From NCBI GenBank assembly GCA_025175895.1, contig JAKLTH010000217.1, forward strand, positions 186,001 through 250,000: DNA of 64,000 nucleotides. Reading direction: 5' to 3'. This document shows positions 44,658 to 57,524 of the stretch, in pieces; the stretch's first letter is position 1; each line of letters opens with the position of its first letter. The translations under genes were made by a program, and so were the position numbers. The notes beneath the pieces are model-generated. The model saw nothing but the letters and a program-made list of their open reading frames with translations. It made no database searches and had not been told where the DNA came from. The DNA is from Wurfbainia villosa (lineage: Eukaryota; Streptophyta; Magnoliopsida; Zingiberales; Zingiberaceae).

Positions 44658-46326
44658 CTAAAATCTATTGGAGCTCCTTGGGTTTACTAGGTATTCCTTA
44701 GGGATAACTTTTCTAGATACCCTCCTAATGACCCTCTTAGACTTGGTAGCCTTGGTCATTGTGGTCTTGCATAGGTTTACTCTAGGGGTGACTCCCCTTA
44801 TAACCTTCTTAGTGGTTTCCCTAGGTTTCTTTGAAATCCTAACCACTAGGCACTTACCATGGTCAACTCTAGGGATGACTTCCCATGTGACCTTGATTTT
44901 CCTAGACCTAGTACTAGTTCCATGATCAAATGGAACATTGTGATAGGTAGGCTTATCTACCTTGGACCTAGGCTTGTGGCTCAAGCCTTTCTTGTCCATA
45001 GATGAGTCTTGCCTCCTAGACTCTAGGCTTTGACTATTTGACCCCTTAATTTGATTTTGCATAATCCTAAGGGTCTTCTCCAACTTCTCAAGCCTTGACC
45101 TCAAGGCTTGATTTTCAAACTCCAATTTCTCTAATTTAGTAGGCCCATTATTTCTTTGAATTGATTTGTTCTTTCTAGGAATATGTCTAGAATTCTTGGA
45201 GTTAAAGCCTAGATGGTTCTCTATCTTCCTAATAGACTCCTTAGGTTGAATTTTTCTAGGGACATTAGTCTCAAATTTCTCCTTATTTCTAAAGTTGACG
45301 TGTTTAGATCCTAAGCAATAAAGTCTATTATTTCTAGCATGCTTTTCATGAACAATGGCAAGTGAATTAAAAGCATACTTTTTAACATTAAAACTAGAGG
45401 GTGCATTGCTAAAATATACCTTAAGGTTTGCCTTAGAGGATCCCCCTACATGTGTGGTTCCTCCTTGCCCTTTGGTTTGCTTTCTCCCCCTAGGGCATTC
45501 ACTTCGGTAGTGTCCCCTTTGATGGCACTTGAAGCACACCATATGCTCCTTGCTCTTACTAGTGGGGACTCCAGCATCCTTTGAATTCTTATTGACTTTT
45601 AGTGTCGACAGAGTCTTCTTGACCTTCTTAGAGCACTTGCTCTCATAGTGCCTGGGTTCCCTACACTCAAAGCAAATTATGTAATTTTTTTTTAACTAAA
45701 TTTCTTGAGTTACCTAGGTTAATGGTGGAAGTTTGGGCTTGCTCTTCTTCTTGACCAGAAGTAGAAGCTTCTTCTTGATGCTCCAGAGTGGATGGTCTAG
45801 TCTCCTCCCTCTCAATCCTAGAGGTGGAGGCTTCTTCCACTTCTTCCACCTCTTTCGATCTGGATGTTGATTCCCTATCAACTTCCGAATCCTTAAGCTC
45901 TTGGGATGAAGATGATGTGCTTTCTTCTTTTTGAGCTTGGGAGGATGAGGATGATTCTTCCTCTTTCGAGTCTTCTTGAACCGGTTCGAGATTTTCGTGG
46001 AACTTGACCAATATGTTCCATAACTCCTTAGCATCCCTATAACTTCCTAATCTAGATAAAATGTCATTAGATATTCAATTTACTAACATTTTTATTACCT
46101 TAACGGTTGTCTCAAATTTTACCCGTTGCTCCTCGGTCCACCTCTTCATCTTGAGGATTTCTCCATTCTTTTCCCTCGGAGCATCGAATCCTAAAATCAC
46201 AGAAAACAAATTTTCTATATTGGACATTAGGAAATATTCCATCCTATCTTTCCAATATGCGAAATCTTCGCAATCGAAGAGGGGTGGAGTTGTTATGTCA
46301 TCGCCCAATCTCTCTTGAAGATCCAT
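44658..46326 (-). pseudogene. Gag of B with two zinc knuckles
   Basis: The start at 46326 (MDLQERLGDDITTPPLFDCEDFAYWKDRM) gives the capsid start. After a stop near 46075 it runs MVKFHENLEPVQED into a long Ser/Glu-rich acidic stretch (45990-45720), then a frameshift at a run of nine t's (45686-45694), the first knuckle CFECREPRHYESKC, and the second CFKCHQRGHYRSEC at the start of the 294-codon frame 45542-44658. That last frame is basic, with a helix (LEFENQALRSRLEKLEKTLRIM) and a KATKSKRVIRRVSRKVIPKEYL end. D gag is the same protein. No protease or RT follows. Confidence 0.9.
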
Positions 46327-46376
46327 CTTGCCCTCTAGTGTGCTCCCTCAGCTGTCAAGCCGGTGAAGAGCTCCCA

Positions 46377-46388
46377 GCTCTGATACCA
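46377..46388 (-). promoter_or_regulatory. B primer binding site
   Basis: gctctgatacca on the plus strand is the complement of the Met-tRNA primer site, two bases from the 5' LTR at 46391. Confidence 0.95.
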
Positions 46389-46390
46389 CT

Positions 46391-47890
46391 TGTTAGGAAT
46401 TGACCGTCGCTAGAGGGGGTGAATAGCATGTTGTACGTCGATGGACTTTGATTGTGTTCGTCTCTATAACACTTGTTAATGCAGCGGAAATAATAATAAT
46501 AACAAAAATGAAAGACGATAAACACAATCATTACACGCAAATATAATGTGGTTCGGAACCTCAAGGTTCCTACTCTACGGGTTGAGCTCAACGAGCTCTA
46601 GTAATGACAACACCACTAATAAAACTCCTTCTCAACAAGTCAGAGGTGGAGAAACCTCGTACAAAGATTACAACAATAATACAAGGTAAAAATGAGCAAA
46701 TACAAAATGAATACAACAATCTATGTAAAGAAAACTTTACAAATGTTCTTTTGAATGCTTGCTTGTTGATCGCTTGAACTGTGCTTGAAGACCCTGATTT
46801 GCACCAGTAAATCGCCTCAAAAATGCCTAAGAAATCGCTGTGGAAATCCCTCCCATTGAGATCCTTTTAAGCCTCCTCACGATATGGATTTCTGCCTGAC
46901 AGTCGACTGCCATAAGTCCCCAGTTGACTGTCAACAGTGTCATTGTCTCACAACGGACTTAATCCACATCAGCATTCAAGCCAACGGATACACTGGCATT
47001 CGACTGCCATTACCTAGCAATCGACTACTAGGGCCATAGTCGACTGATCAGTCGGCTATCGAGCATTTTGCTCCATCGATGGCGATCGACTATCAAACCA
47101 TCGATCATTGTCAATCGCCGCAATGCGCGGACCATTTTCTATAGTCGAACACCGATTGACTACGGCGATTCGGTGGTCATAATCTCAATCGACTGCTACA
47201 AGTCAACTCAGCTACCAAGTGTTAAAACACTTGACCAATCGACTGGTCCAAAGCCTCAGTCGACTGATAACATAAAACATGAGGTTTAACCCCAAGTATG
47301 ATGCCCTCATAATTGCTAGACCACCTTTAGCCTAAACCTAAGCCTTCTAGCCATCTCCGTCAGCCTCACACCTATCAGATCCCTCCAAGTCATCCATGAC
47401 TTGTTCATCCATATGCTCACCTTCAGGTTCTTCTATCGGCTATTGTCATGCTAAGTTGGTCTATACATCCAAGGCACATTGGGCTTATGCTGCCAAAACT
47501 ATTGCTTGGATTTTACGGTGTCAACCATTAGACTTATGCTGCCAAGACTCCACCCTTGGACTTTATGGCGCCAATATCAACCCGACTTTCCTTGCCGACC
47601 CATGTTGGACTTTCCATTTGTCAAGACTAAAGCTTGGACTTTCCCTTGCCAAGACCCATTCTTGGACTTTCCATGCCAAGTACCCAAGACTTGGACTTTG
47701 CATGTCAAGTACCCATGACTTGGACTTTCCATTGCCATGTACCGATGACTTGGACTTTCCATTACCAAGTACTCAAGACTTGGACTTTCCATGACAATCA
47801 CATTGTCATACATTTTGTCGAATATCAATGTCAAACATCAAAAAACTACTCAAGTCTCATCAATCGTGACCTGGGTCGATTGCACCAACA
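46391..47890 (-). repeat. 5' LTR of B (1500 bp)
   Basis: It starts TGTTAGGAATTGACC and ends caccaACA before CATTG. It matches 7796-9317 except in 47060-47190, where the palindrome array reads as cgatcg/cggcgatt text instead of cagtcgactg. The minisatellite is at 47500-47790. Confidence 0.94.
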
Positions 47891-48085
47891 CATTGAACTT
47901 CAATGTCGAGCATATCTCCAAAAACATCTCCAGGTGTCGGTTCGGGTCTTCAATTACAGCTCCTCTGAATTGGCTCTGCTGGACCATGTGTATGAGTGCA
48001 AGTTTTAATCCAAAGTTATTGGCTGTGATGGATAGTCCAGCTATACTCAGCCTATACCCTCTAGCACTCGAGGTTGCGTAGTCTT
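47891..48085 (-). pseudogene. Athila-type gag of F, first part
   Basis: On the minus strand it reads ITANNFGLKLALIHMVQQSQFRG and NRHLEMFLEICSTLKFN, which joins the NGVSANAIHLSLFPF text at 7795. This is the standard start of the Athila/Tat gag domain. B inserted between Phe-Asn and Gly-Val. Confidence 0.9.
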
Positions 48086-48493
48086 ATAGAGGCTAGCTAC
48101 CTAGGTTCACTAAAGAGGCATCTGGATCTTCCATGCTTTTCTGTTCAGCTCTCCTGAGATGGTAGGTTCTTTCGATTTCAGGGTCTATCAGAAGCAGATT
48201 TTTCGATTCTGATCATCTGTGCATACAATGAGCTAAGCTGCGTGATTAGGAGTATATCTACTACTTATTAAAAGAAAATCAAGTAATCTAAAGTACCAAC
48301 CAAATGAAGAAATACTAAACTGAAAAAATATGTAATATAACTACTAAAATTAGTCTAAACTGAATTTAAATAGCAAATGTTTAAAACTGAAATAAAATAA
48401 AAGAAGAAAACTAATCTAGCCTAGGTTCAATCCAAACTGTCCACTTTCGATTCGATATCAAATCAACAGCCTCCGACAACGGTGCCAAAAACT
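48086..48493 (-). other. F leader with tRNA-Asp-type primer site
   Basis: At 48470-48487 the plus strand reads cctccgacaacggtgcca, the complement of TGGCACCGTTGTCGGAGG. It matches the tRNA-Asp primer site used by Athila/Tat elements (TGGCGCCGTTGCCGGGG) with a few changes. It is a few bases from the LTR at 48494. The rest is AT-rich and non-coding. Confidence 0.88.
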
Positions 48494-51400
48494 TGATGCA
48501 CGTGAGCACGACCTCAAATCTTCGACAGGTATCATCGAGGACTTGAAGCTCGTGCTCAATGCCCGCAAGTGCACGGATGTCGTCAAGGAATAAAGGATTA
48601 TCAATCCCACATAGACTGAGATTCGAATACCATTTGTCCAATGGATGTTGCTGTTCAGAGTTAAAATCCTAAGAGTTGTGGTTATGAGGTTGACGGTGTT
48701 GGGTTTCCCCGACATCGACGTGGGTGTGTATTCGAACACATTTTGTAAACATGCACACAACGAAGCAAAAATAAGCAATAAACTAATTTATTATAACACA
48801 CACTACATGCATGCAAGGATACAACAAGTGTAGACATAATCGTCATTTCAAATTTTGCAATAAAAGGAAACTTATACTAGCTATACCTGAAGAATTATGT
48901 GAAGCGGAAATGACATCAACCGAAGTGACCCTTGCTAATATCGCCTCTATCCGTATCCATGTCGAGTATCATCGGGATAACTTCACCAAGCTATGAGCCC
49001 CGTCTTTACAAGAGTTACTAGCCTTGCGTCGAAGACGTTGTGATCTGAGAGTTGATCACAATTTGAATCCAATTTGAATCCAAAAACGAGTTTCATAAAC
49101 TCACTTCTCGAAAGCAGTTTTCATCAACCAATTGATGATACCTCAACCCTCCACCTATGAGGATTGCCAGTGATCCAATCCCCAACAAATAAGTTACTGT
49201 CAGAGCACAAAATGTCGACCAAATGACCTCTCCACAAAAAGGACAACAAGCTGTCCAAAACTGGACAACTTGTTTTGGTGGAGGAGATGGTCGGCCAAAC
49301 AAGTTGGTCAGCTGCTCCTTGATCACCGACAGCCAAGGGAGGTTGGTCAGTGGATAAGGATGGCTCGAGGACTGCCGAAAGCTGGTGGTTGGCCGGCGGC
49401 AAGGAGGAGGTGGCGGCACAACAAGCTTGGGCGGCACCATGGGGTTGGGCGGCAAGGAGCAAGAAGAAGAGGTTGGGCGGCTAGGGTTTCCAACTCTAAA
49501 AGTTCTTTTAAAAAAATCCTTAACCCTCTATCTTATAGAGAGTGTGTTTCTTGACCATCAAGAAACCTTCTCCTAACAGTTATTGGTTCATAATCAAAAA
49601 CTCATTAATCCGCTCCAATAACTTAAGTTAAAATAAACCAAACCGCGTTGGTCTATTTTAAGCTAAAATAAACCAAACAGACTTTGGTTCATTCGTTTAA
49701 AACAAAACAAACCCCTTTGGTTTATTTTCCACCATTGGATTAGAACCAAACCAATTTGGTTCATCCATCATGTCTTTAAAAGACTCGGTCCATTCATGCT
49801 TCCGATGCGACTAAAATAATTTCATGCTCGCTCCTTGTTTGGTCCAACCAAACCAAGTCTTTCTCGATCTGAGAATCTCATTCTCAAGCTCGTTTTAAAT
49901 CCTTCGGATGACACTCGTAGTGCATGTGACCAAATAGGTTCCCGATTTATGTTGGCTATCTATAATTAACCATTAATTATAGAACGATCATGAGTGGCAC
50001 CTAGTAGTACATCATGATCCCCAATTAATCGAAAAATCAACGGTTGACCCAAGAATAACTTCTGAAACCTTTCAGAAGCTACAATGAGTCGTGCCTCGTT
50101 CCCTTCACTCATCTTATACCCACTTGGTTCAGAACATGGTCTATTATGTCAGTCAGGTTGACTACATCACACCTAGACTAAGTATTACTTCATCGTCCTC
50201 CAGATTCTAATTACTACACATGTATCCAAGAGTATCATACTCTAAACATATAATACTTTGGCCAAAGACTTTAGTAACAATCCGACGAGAGGCCATAGGG
50301 TATACATCTTCTCGCAAGGAGTGGTGAATCCTATGTAGGCTATTCAAGCACCTTCGGCCACTTTGACTTATATCCAATCATCCCGGGTCCACATCTCCTC
50401 GGAGATGCTTGCTTAAGATGTCAAAGCATAAGTCTTCATGACCAAGATGACTTGAATTTTGCAAGTTGAAGGAACATCGCACTTAAACTGTAGTAAGGAC
50501 TTCATTGACATATCCATATATGAAGATAAACCATATGAAGTCTTACAACTAGTCACTCCAATAAACTAGTTATCATAACTAGCATCCATGGTTAACTCCG
50601 GACATCCCAATATCTCTAGCCAGTGACAAACTGCTGCTTGGATAAACCAAAGAGTATAACTCGTGCTAGTCTCAATAAAATTGATTGTATCTGAATGCAT
50701 CAATTCATTGACTAGGAATAATTCCAATACATCACAATTACACATGTAGAGATACTCACTAGTTGTGATCCAATCACAAATTCTCTCATGTTGTGAATCG
50801 TATTGCGGACATTCAGTAAATGAGTTTTAGATCTAATCAAATATATGATAGCATGTACACTCAAATAGGAAATCTTCATTTATCAAATAAATGGTACAAC
50901 CATAAGGTGATTGCCTTAGGGCATCTCTCATATATATAACTAATAGACTGTAGTCCTAACTCAAGTACGGTGTCACACAGAAGAAGGGAAGGTTGGTTCG
51001 GAGTTCTTAAAAAGGATTCTAGGACTTCAGTTTTCACTTATGCGTCATGGAACATGATATCAATTAAATACCTTCTAGATCTCTAATTATGGTCTTGCAA
51101 GAGGATCATCTTACATTTGCTCGATGGACTTTTGCTTCTACCAAGAACTATCTATTTTTAACCAAGCTGACCTTTTGAATCATCAGAGCTCATGGGGTTG
51201 ATACGTTGGGAGCCCCCTGTCACTAAGGTCCCTCAACCCTTCTAGAGTTAATTTCTCTTACTTTGACCCTTCTGCTAAGATAGGCTATTAGGTACGAGGA
51301 TGTCCTAATAATTCCTATAAAGAGGCAGATCGTATTTCATATCATATTCTACTTCTACGGTTATCAGAGGGAGGATGACCACAAGGTTCCCCCTTGGTTC

Positions 51401-51723
51401 TCCTAGATCTTTGATACAAAGGTTGTCACCCTTTGCATCGGCTATGCGCAATAGAAATAAAAATCAAAACATAATCTTCATCAATCTCAACAACACACAA
51501 TTGCAAATAGAATCAAAAAGATGAAATACAATTTGAACTAGCATGTCCATAAGCACAAGTTATTCCCTAATCCTAGAATCGAAGTATCTACTCCATAAAC
51601 AAGGAAGAATAAATGCAAAACATTTTAGAAATCATATTTACAATGAGAGTAGAATGAGAAAATATAGGTGATACTTTTTGTCCTAACCAATATGCGTGTC
51701 TTGGTTGTTCTCCACAATGTCGG
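48494..51723 (-). repeat. 5' LTR of F, split by solo LTR I and cut by E
   Basis: 48494-48696 and 50946-51723 together follow the left F LTR (4330-5313). The order is TGATGCACGTGAGC, the gaggttgacg site (where I is inserted), gtcctaactcaagta, and gcgtgtcttggttgttctccac, ending at 51723 where E starts. The rest of this LTR is beyond E, outside the window. Confidence 0.9.
48697..50945 (-). mobile_element. Solo LTR I (copia-like, 2249 bp)
   Basis: It begins TGTTGGGTTTCCCC and ends aactaaTA, flanked by GACGG (48692-48696) and GACTG (50946-50950), a duplication with one difference. Read on the minus strand its start resembles that of E, so it is probably a Tork-type copia LTR. It has no internal region or primer site, so it is a solo LTR left after recombination between two LTRs. 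The proline-rich open frames at 49093-49576 are in opposite orientations and match nothing I know. Confidence 0.8.
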
Positions 51724-53520
51724 TGTTAGTGAAAGCCTTAGAGTCAATCATGTGATGATTGTTTTATGGACTTTGTTGTATCATATTCCTATTTATAGAG
51801 GCATGATTATTATATTTACTTGTATTGGTGCCAAATAACTAAGTATAGTAACGACCTTGAGTAGAAGGTTCTTATCTATATCAATCGATTGGTTGAATCG
51901 ATAATGAGATGATATAGAGAACACTACTCTTAATCATTCCTAGTCAAGTATTAACATTCAGGGATAATGTTAATGCAAAGAGACTAGCATGTAGGTCAAC
52001 TCGATGACTTGATCTCACAAGTCATGAATATGTGATATCAAGTTGACACATGGATATGCATTGGAGAATGTATACTGAATAACCCGCCATGAGAAAGTAT
52101 CATGGATCATTATATGAGTGTCATATACTTTCTCATGTGACTATTAGTCCTTGGACCTGAAGTCACCATGGTTCCCTACATAAGAAGTTGCATACTTTGG
52201 CTTCGTCAAATGTCACCCGTAAATGGGTGGACTATAAAGGCGATTACTGGATATGTAACAAATTATGCGGAGGGATATAAGTGATGTAGATGGGATCTAT
52301 CCCTCTTATATGATGGGAGTGACATCGTTATTCTTGATAGAGTGAGATCACTAAGTGCATGGTCATGCCCAAATGAGTCAATATAAGATATTGAGCTCAT
52401 TTGATTAGAGTGAGTCTACTTGGAGTTCAAGATATAGATTGTACCAAGGATGACACGGTCTATGTCTCAATTGGTCAATCTAGATGTCAAGGATAGAGTG
52501 GCATTGTCACATATTGTGAGAGTCACAATTAGTAGTCACAAAGGTGATGTTGGATCTCAACATTCTTGTAACTTGGGTAGCAATGATGTGTTGCTAGATA
52601 CCGCTCATTGCTTATATTCCTAAATCGGTTTAAGAGCATTGCCAACGTTACAATAACCTATAGGGTCACACACAAAGGGCAATTAGATAGAGATTAGGTT
52701 CATATGATGAACCATGAGGATTAGGTTCATGGGATGAACCAAATTAGATTAAGAGTAATCCAAATTAGACTAATTGAGTTGGAATCAAGTTGATTCAAGT
52801 GTTGACTGAGTCTAATTTAGATTTGATTCATCGAGTCAATTTAAACTAATGAATTGAGATTCATTAAATCAAATTGACTCGAATCAAATGGTTAGATTTG
52901 ATCAACCATGGGAGATAAGAGGTCAAGTTTGACTTGACTTGAGAGGGAAGATGAATGGTCAATTTTGACTTAACCAATTGCCATGTCATGGTGACTTCAC
53001 ATGGGGTCGACCAATGATGATGCTCCACGTCATCATGGACACATCATGGGTGCCACCTCATGAGGGAGACCAAGAGTCATTGGCTCTTGGAATTACATGC
53101 ATGCATGTAACCCCCTTATAGTGGTCGGCCACTATTGATGGGTTATGAAAGTGTGAAGTTAAGTTTGTAACTTCATCATCTTCTTCCTCATCTCTTCCCT
53201 CAAGCTCTCTCTTCCTCATCTTGTCGTGAGCCTCTAAGGGGTGCTAGCACACTCTAGGTTACTTTTCTCCACCTATTTCTTGTGTGGATACCGATAAAGG
53301 AGTGTACACTTGACACTCTCGAGTTCCGGCAAGCCATTTGGACGAGCGGGATAAGCGAAGGGTGTCGCATCAAGGGTAAAACTCTTAACATGTAGATCTA
53401 GAGTATATCTAAGGTTTTAAACATGTACATGTAGTTTTTTTATCTTCGCACGGATCCATGGCCGACTTTCGGGGTTTCTGCAACGCAAAAAGCAGTTTTT
53501 GTGGCTCGGATAGTCCAATA
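51724..53520 (+). repeat. 5' LTR of E (about 1.8 kb)
   Basis: The start is fixed by the end of F sequence. The end is set just before the primer site (53522), at ccaaTA, which would be CA in an intact LTR. The stretch 52720-53000 is dense in gattcaa/ttgactt repeats. No open frame is convincing. Confidence 0.8.
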
Positions 53521-53521
53521 G

Positions 53522-54316
53522 TGGTATCAAAACCACGTGCGAAGCATGTATGTGTTTTATTTTTATAATTTTTGTATTAGATATAAAAATTATAGATCTG
53601 TAAGTTTCTGTAAATTTCCTATTTTTATAGATTTTTTGGATATTTTTCTCAAAGGGTCAAAGCAACAACTGTTGGGACACTTGTAGGCTTCAACCACCGA
53701 GAAAAACTCTCCGGAACGATGAATTCTCGCTTTAGGTTTTTGGGACTGCGACTTAAGTCACTGTAAGATCAAGATGGGACACTCGCAAGGTTAATTTTGT
53801 GAGTAGGGGCGCTGCCCATAACCCCGAAAGGAGCATTGTCCCGCGATCGCGCTCGGAAATTGCTTAGCGAGACCGTTACGGAGATGTGACTCATAAAAAT
53901 TGAAAACAAAAATAGGAAAAATTATAGAAATTTCTGTAAAATACATGATTTATAATTATGTATAATACTGTGATTGTCATCGCCCAAGAACCCCAATGTG
54001 ATTGGATAAATGTGCTGTAATTCATAATACGGCTTGCGTGCCGTTTTTGTGGTTGTGCATGTTATATATGGTATGCAACCTACGCGTCGTGCCTCTTCTT
54101 TAATATTCCAGTTGTAAATAGTTTTAGACTCGAATGTAACTCGAGTTTCATGTTTGTAATATACAAAATGGAGCGGTGGAAGGTCCACTAGTAGACGGAG
54201 TTACGAGGAGGGTGTCGACGACACATGGCGGTCAAAGGAGGCACTTGGAGAAGCCGCTAACCCTAGGTTGACCGTCCGATCTTCTCATTGACTTGAGAAG
54301 ATTGTAGTAGGGCCAT
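53522..54316 (+). other. E primer site and leader; gag region deleted
   Basis: TGGTATCAAAACC at 53522-53534 resembles the Met-tRNA primer site. The leader follows, ending in a short region of ggaggcacttggagaag text (54236-54256). It then jumps at 54317 to acctacgagtaggcaatgg, which in A (27804 on) lies past gag and the protease active site. A minus-strand open frame here (54188-53922) is unlikely to be real. Confidence 0.75.
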
Positions 54317-55534
54317 GACCTACGAGTAGGCAATGGAGCAAGGGTTGTTGTTGTTGCTGTAGGAACTTATTTTTTATCTCTGCCCTCTGGGCTTGTACTA
54401 GAACTAGATGAATGTTGTTATGTGTCTACTTTGACTAAGAACATAATTTCAGTTTCTTGTTTGGACAAGAAAGACTTTTCATTTATAATAAAGAACAAAT
54501 ATTGTTCAGTTTATTTAAATGATATGTTCTATTGTAGTGCACCTCTAATGAACGGACTCTACATTCTAGACTTAGAGAGTCCCATCTATAACATAAGTAC
54601 CAAAAGGTTCAAGTCAAATGAGTTGAACCAAACCTATCTCTGGCATTGTCGTTTAGGTTACATAAATGAGAGTCGCTTATCCCATCTCCATAAGGATGGG
54701 TTGCTGGACTCATTTGATTTTGAATCATATGAGACATGAGAGTCTTGCCTTCTAGGCAAGATGACCAAAACTCCCTTTAGTGGACACAGCGAAAGAGCAA
54801 CAGACTTGTTAGGACTTATACATAGTGATGTATGTGGCCCTTTCAATGTTGCTGCTAGAGGTTGTTATAGGTACTTCATTATATTTACTGATGACTTCAG
54901 TAGATATGGTTATGTGTATTTGATGACACATAAGTCAAAATCCTTTGAAAAGTTCAAAGAATTCAGGAATGAAGTACAAAACCAGCTTGGCAAGAGTATT
55001 AAGATACTTCGATCAGATCGAGGTGGTGAATACCTTAGCCATGAGTTTTGTGACTATCTAGCTGAGTGTGGGATTCTATCCCAACTCACTCCTCCTGAAA
55101 CACCACAGTGGAATGGTGTATTCGAAAGGAGGAATCGTACCCTATTAGATATAGTACGATCTTTGATGAGTCACACAGATCTTCTTATATCCTTTTGGTG
55201 ATATGCACTAGACATAGTAGCCTTCACACTTAACTGTGTACCATCCAAGGTTGTGATAAAGACACCATATACAATATGGATAGGGAGAAATCCCAAGATG
55301 TCTTTCATGAGGATTTGGGGTTGTGAGGCTTACGTTCGACATCAAGTCTCAAACAAACTAGGACCCAAATCCGATAAGTGCTATTTTGTTGGATATCCCA
55401 AGGAAACGAAGAGATATTACTTCTACATTCCCAGTCAGCACAAAGTGTTTGTGGCAAAGACTAGGGTATTTCTAGAATGGGATTTTGTTTCTAGAAAAAC
55501 TAGTGAGAGTACCTTCGACCTTGAAGAAATTTAA
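54317..55534 (+). pseudogene. Copia integrase of E
   Basis: It has LTKNIISVSCLDKK, LWHCRLGYINESRL, a stop after YET (54739), CLLGKMTKTPFSG, DLLGLIHSDVCGPF, FTDDFSRYGYVYL (Asp), LRSDRGGEY (Asp), TPQWNGVFERRNRT (Glu; PQQNG is usual), a stop after SFW (55201), then MSFMRIWGCEAYV and YFVGYPKETKRYYFY. The zinc part has Tyr where His is usual (RLGYIN). Confidence 0.92.
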
Positions 55535-56836
55535 GATAGGGACCATAGCACTGAGGCCTTGATGGAGGTTGAACATGAACCACAAAGTATTGTGGATGAA
55601 GAGATTGTTGCACAAAGGATTGTGGAATAACAACCTGTTAAGGTAGACCTACCTTTTCGCAGGTCTGATAGGGTACGTCCTCAGCCTGAGAGATACTCAT
55701 TTCTCTTGTCTAACCATGATGATGTTATGCTCATTGAGAATGAGCCTACCTCCTATCAGGAAGTTGTGATGAGCCCAGATTCTGAGAAATGACTAGAGGT
55801 CATGAGATCCGAGATGGAATCCATGTACACCAAGTATGGACTTTGTTTGATCCACCTAAAGGCGTCAATCCCATTGGGTATAAGTGGGTCTTTAAGAGAA
55901 AGACTGACATGGATGGACTTACGCATACCTATAAGGGTCGATTGGTGGCTAAAGGTTTCAAGAAAATTTATGGAATTGATTATGATGAAACCTTTTCTCC
56001 AGTGGCGATGTTTAAGTCCATTCAGATCATGCTTACTATTGCAGTATACCACGATTATGAGATCTGGCAGATGGATGTCAAAACTACATTTCTGAATGGA
56101 AACTTGCTCGAGGATGTGTACATGACACAGTCTGAGGGTTTTGTGGATCCACAGCATACTAGGAAGGTATGCATGCTGCAAAGGTCCATTTATGGGCTAA
56201 AGCAAGCTTCTCGGAGTTGGAATCTTTTATTTGATGATGCGATCAAACAGTTTGATTTCATCAAGAATGAAAATGAACCATGTGTCTACAAGAGGGTTAA
56301 TGGAAACATAGTTGTCTTCCTTGTATTGTATATGGATGACATACTACTCATTGGAAATGACATCCCTTCGCTACAGTCTGTGAAGACTTGGCTGGGGACG
56401 TGCTTCTCAATAAAGGACTTAGGTGAAGCAGCATGTATTCTAGGCATCAAGATCTATAGAGATAGATCTAAGAGATTGCTTGGCCTAAGTCAGAGTACAT
56501 ATATTGACACGGTATTACTACGGTTTGCCATGCAGAATTCCAAGAAGGGACTTCTGTCGATGTCACATGGTGTGAGTCTTTCGAAGACTCAAAGTCCCTC
56601 TTCTAGAGAGGAGAGAGACCGCATGGATAAGATCCCTTATGCATCTGCCATAGGATCTATCATGTACGCCATGTTATGTACTCGTCCTGATGTCTCTTAT
56701 GCTTTGAGCATGACGAGTAGATACCAGTCAGATCCAAGTGAGCATCACTGGATAGCAGTCAAGAATATTCTTAAGTACTTAAGAAGGACTAAAGAATGTT
56801 TCTTGATATTTGGAGGCGATGAGTGTAGGGAATCGG
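55535..56836 (+). pseudogene. Copia reverse transcriptase of E
   Basis: A 353-codon open frame (55789-56850) holds a nearly complete RT: YKWVFKRKTDMDG, YKGRLVAKGFKKIYG, ETFSPVAMFKSI, WQMDVKTTFLNGNLLEDVYM, IYGLKQASRSWN, VVFLVLYMDDILLIGND (active site YMDD), DLGEAACILGIKI, YASAIGSIMYAMLCTRPDVSYALSM and KNILKYLRRTKECFLIF. The linker before it (55535-55788) has stops. The last few codons past 56836 belong to the C LTR. Confidence 0.93.
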
Positions 56837-57524
56837 TGTTGGCCGGCTAGAGGGGGGTGAATAGCCTTTATCGTAGACGATGATAGTCGTTCGTTGATTG
56901 TTCATCTACAAACACTATTAGCGCAAGCGGAATATACTAATATAAAAAATTAAGATAAATGCAAAGAAAGAATAGAAAATACAAATGCTAACACCACAAT
57001 GTAACGTGGTTCACGGCCTCGCCGCTAATCCACGGTCCGATTCATCCCCGGTGAATCACTCCGTAACCAATCCACTATTGGTCTCTCCCTTTAGCCCAAG
57101 CAAGGTTAAGGTAAACCTTTACAACAAGAGATCACTCCTTCTTTTACAATAAATATGAAAGAAAACTAGAAGAAGGAGTTTGAGCTTTTTGGGGCACTTA
57201 GTAGAATGTTTTGAGCATGAAGATTAACCATCTATAAGCCCCCACCCTCTCTTTTTATAGAGAGGAAGCAATTCTTCCCGTTAAGCACTATCAGTCGATC
57301 GATGCTTTCATCAGTCGACTGATATCGACTCAAACGACTTCTGACCAGGCCAGATTCGCGGGATCCGCAGTCGATTCTCCAACAATCATATGATCAGTCG
57401 ACTGATGCTTTCATCAGTCGACTGATGTCAACTTCCAGTCAGTGCCCGTGAGCTTGACTAGCTTCTGTGCCCATGCACAGTGCGATCAGTTGACTGCTTC
57501 CCTTAAGCAGTCGACTGATGTCGA
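56837..57524 (-). repeat. C-family LTR, left piece
   Basis: It starts TGTTGGCCGGCTAGAGG after E and runs to gtcgacttg at 57524, where D-type LTR begins. 57197-57524 is a second copy of the text at 62757-63070. It carries five or more palindromes of the tcagtcgactga type (57290-57520). Confidence 0.88.

Larger units (their letters stand above)
7796..47890 (-). mobile_element. Element B: gag-only sirevirus-type LTR retrotransposon, hosting G and a CACTA
   Basis: B is bounded by CATTG at 7791-7795 and again at 47891-47895, a perfect 5-bp target duplication. The 3' LTR is at 7796-9317 and the 5' LTR at 46391-47890; the primer site complement gctctgatacca is at 46377-46388 and the PPT complement at 9318-9335. 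With the insertions G (10245-30096) and CACTA (30676-44326) removed, the internal region is about 3.57 kb. It encodes only gag (44658-46326), with no protease, integrase or RT anywhere. D (57525-62760) has the same layout. Confidence 0.92.
51724..56836 (+). mobile_element. Element E: Tork-type copia, gag deleted, cut by C
   Basis: It starts TGTTAGTGAAAGCC inside the F LTR. It has an LTR, a TGGTATCA primer site, a leader, and then pol from 54317 without gag or protease. At 56837 the RNase H start is cut by the LTR of C. The remaining part and the target duplication lie outside the window. It is the same family as A. Confidence 0.88.

Noticed and set aside
49093..49576. Proline-rich frame on the minus strand and Gly/Arg-rich frames on the plus strand
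   Set aside because: They sit in solo LTR I and are mirror readings of a GC-rich stretch. No domain or codon pattern supports either.
53922..54188. Minus-strand open frame of 88 codons in the E leader
   Set aside because: It is opposite to the direction of the element, has no known motif, and lies where the gag was deleted.
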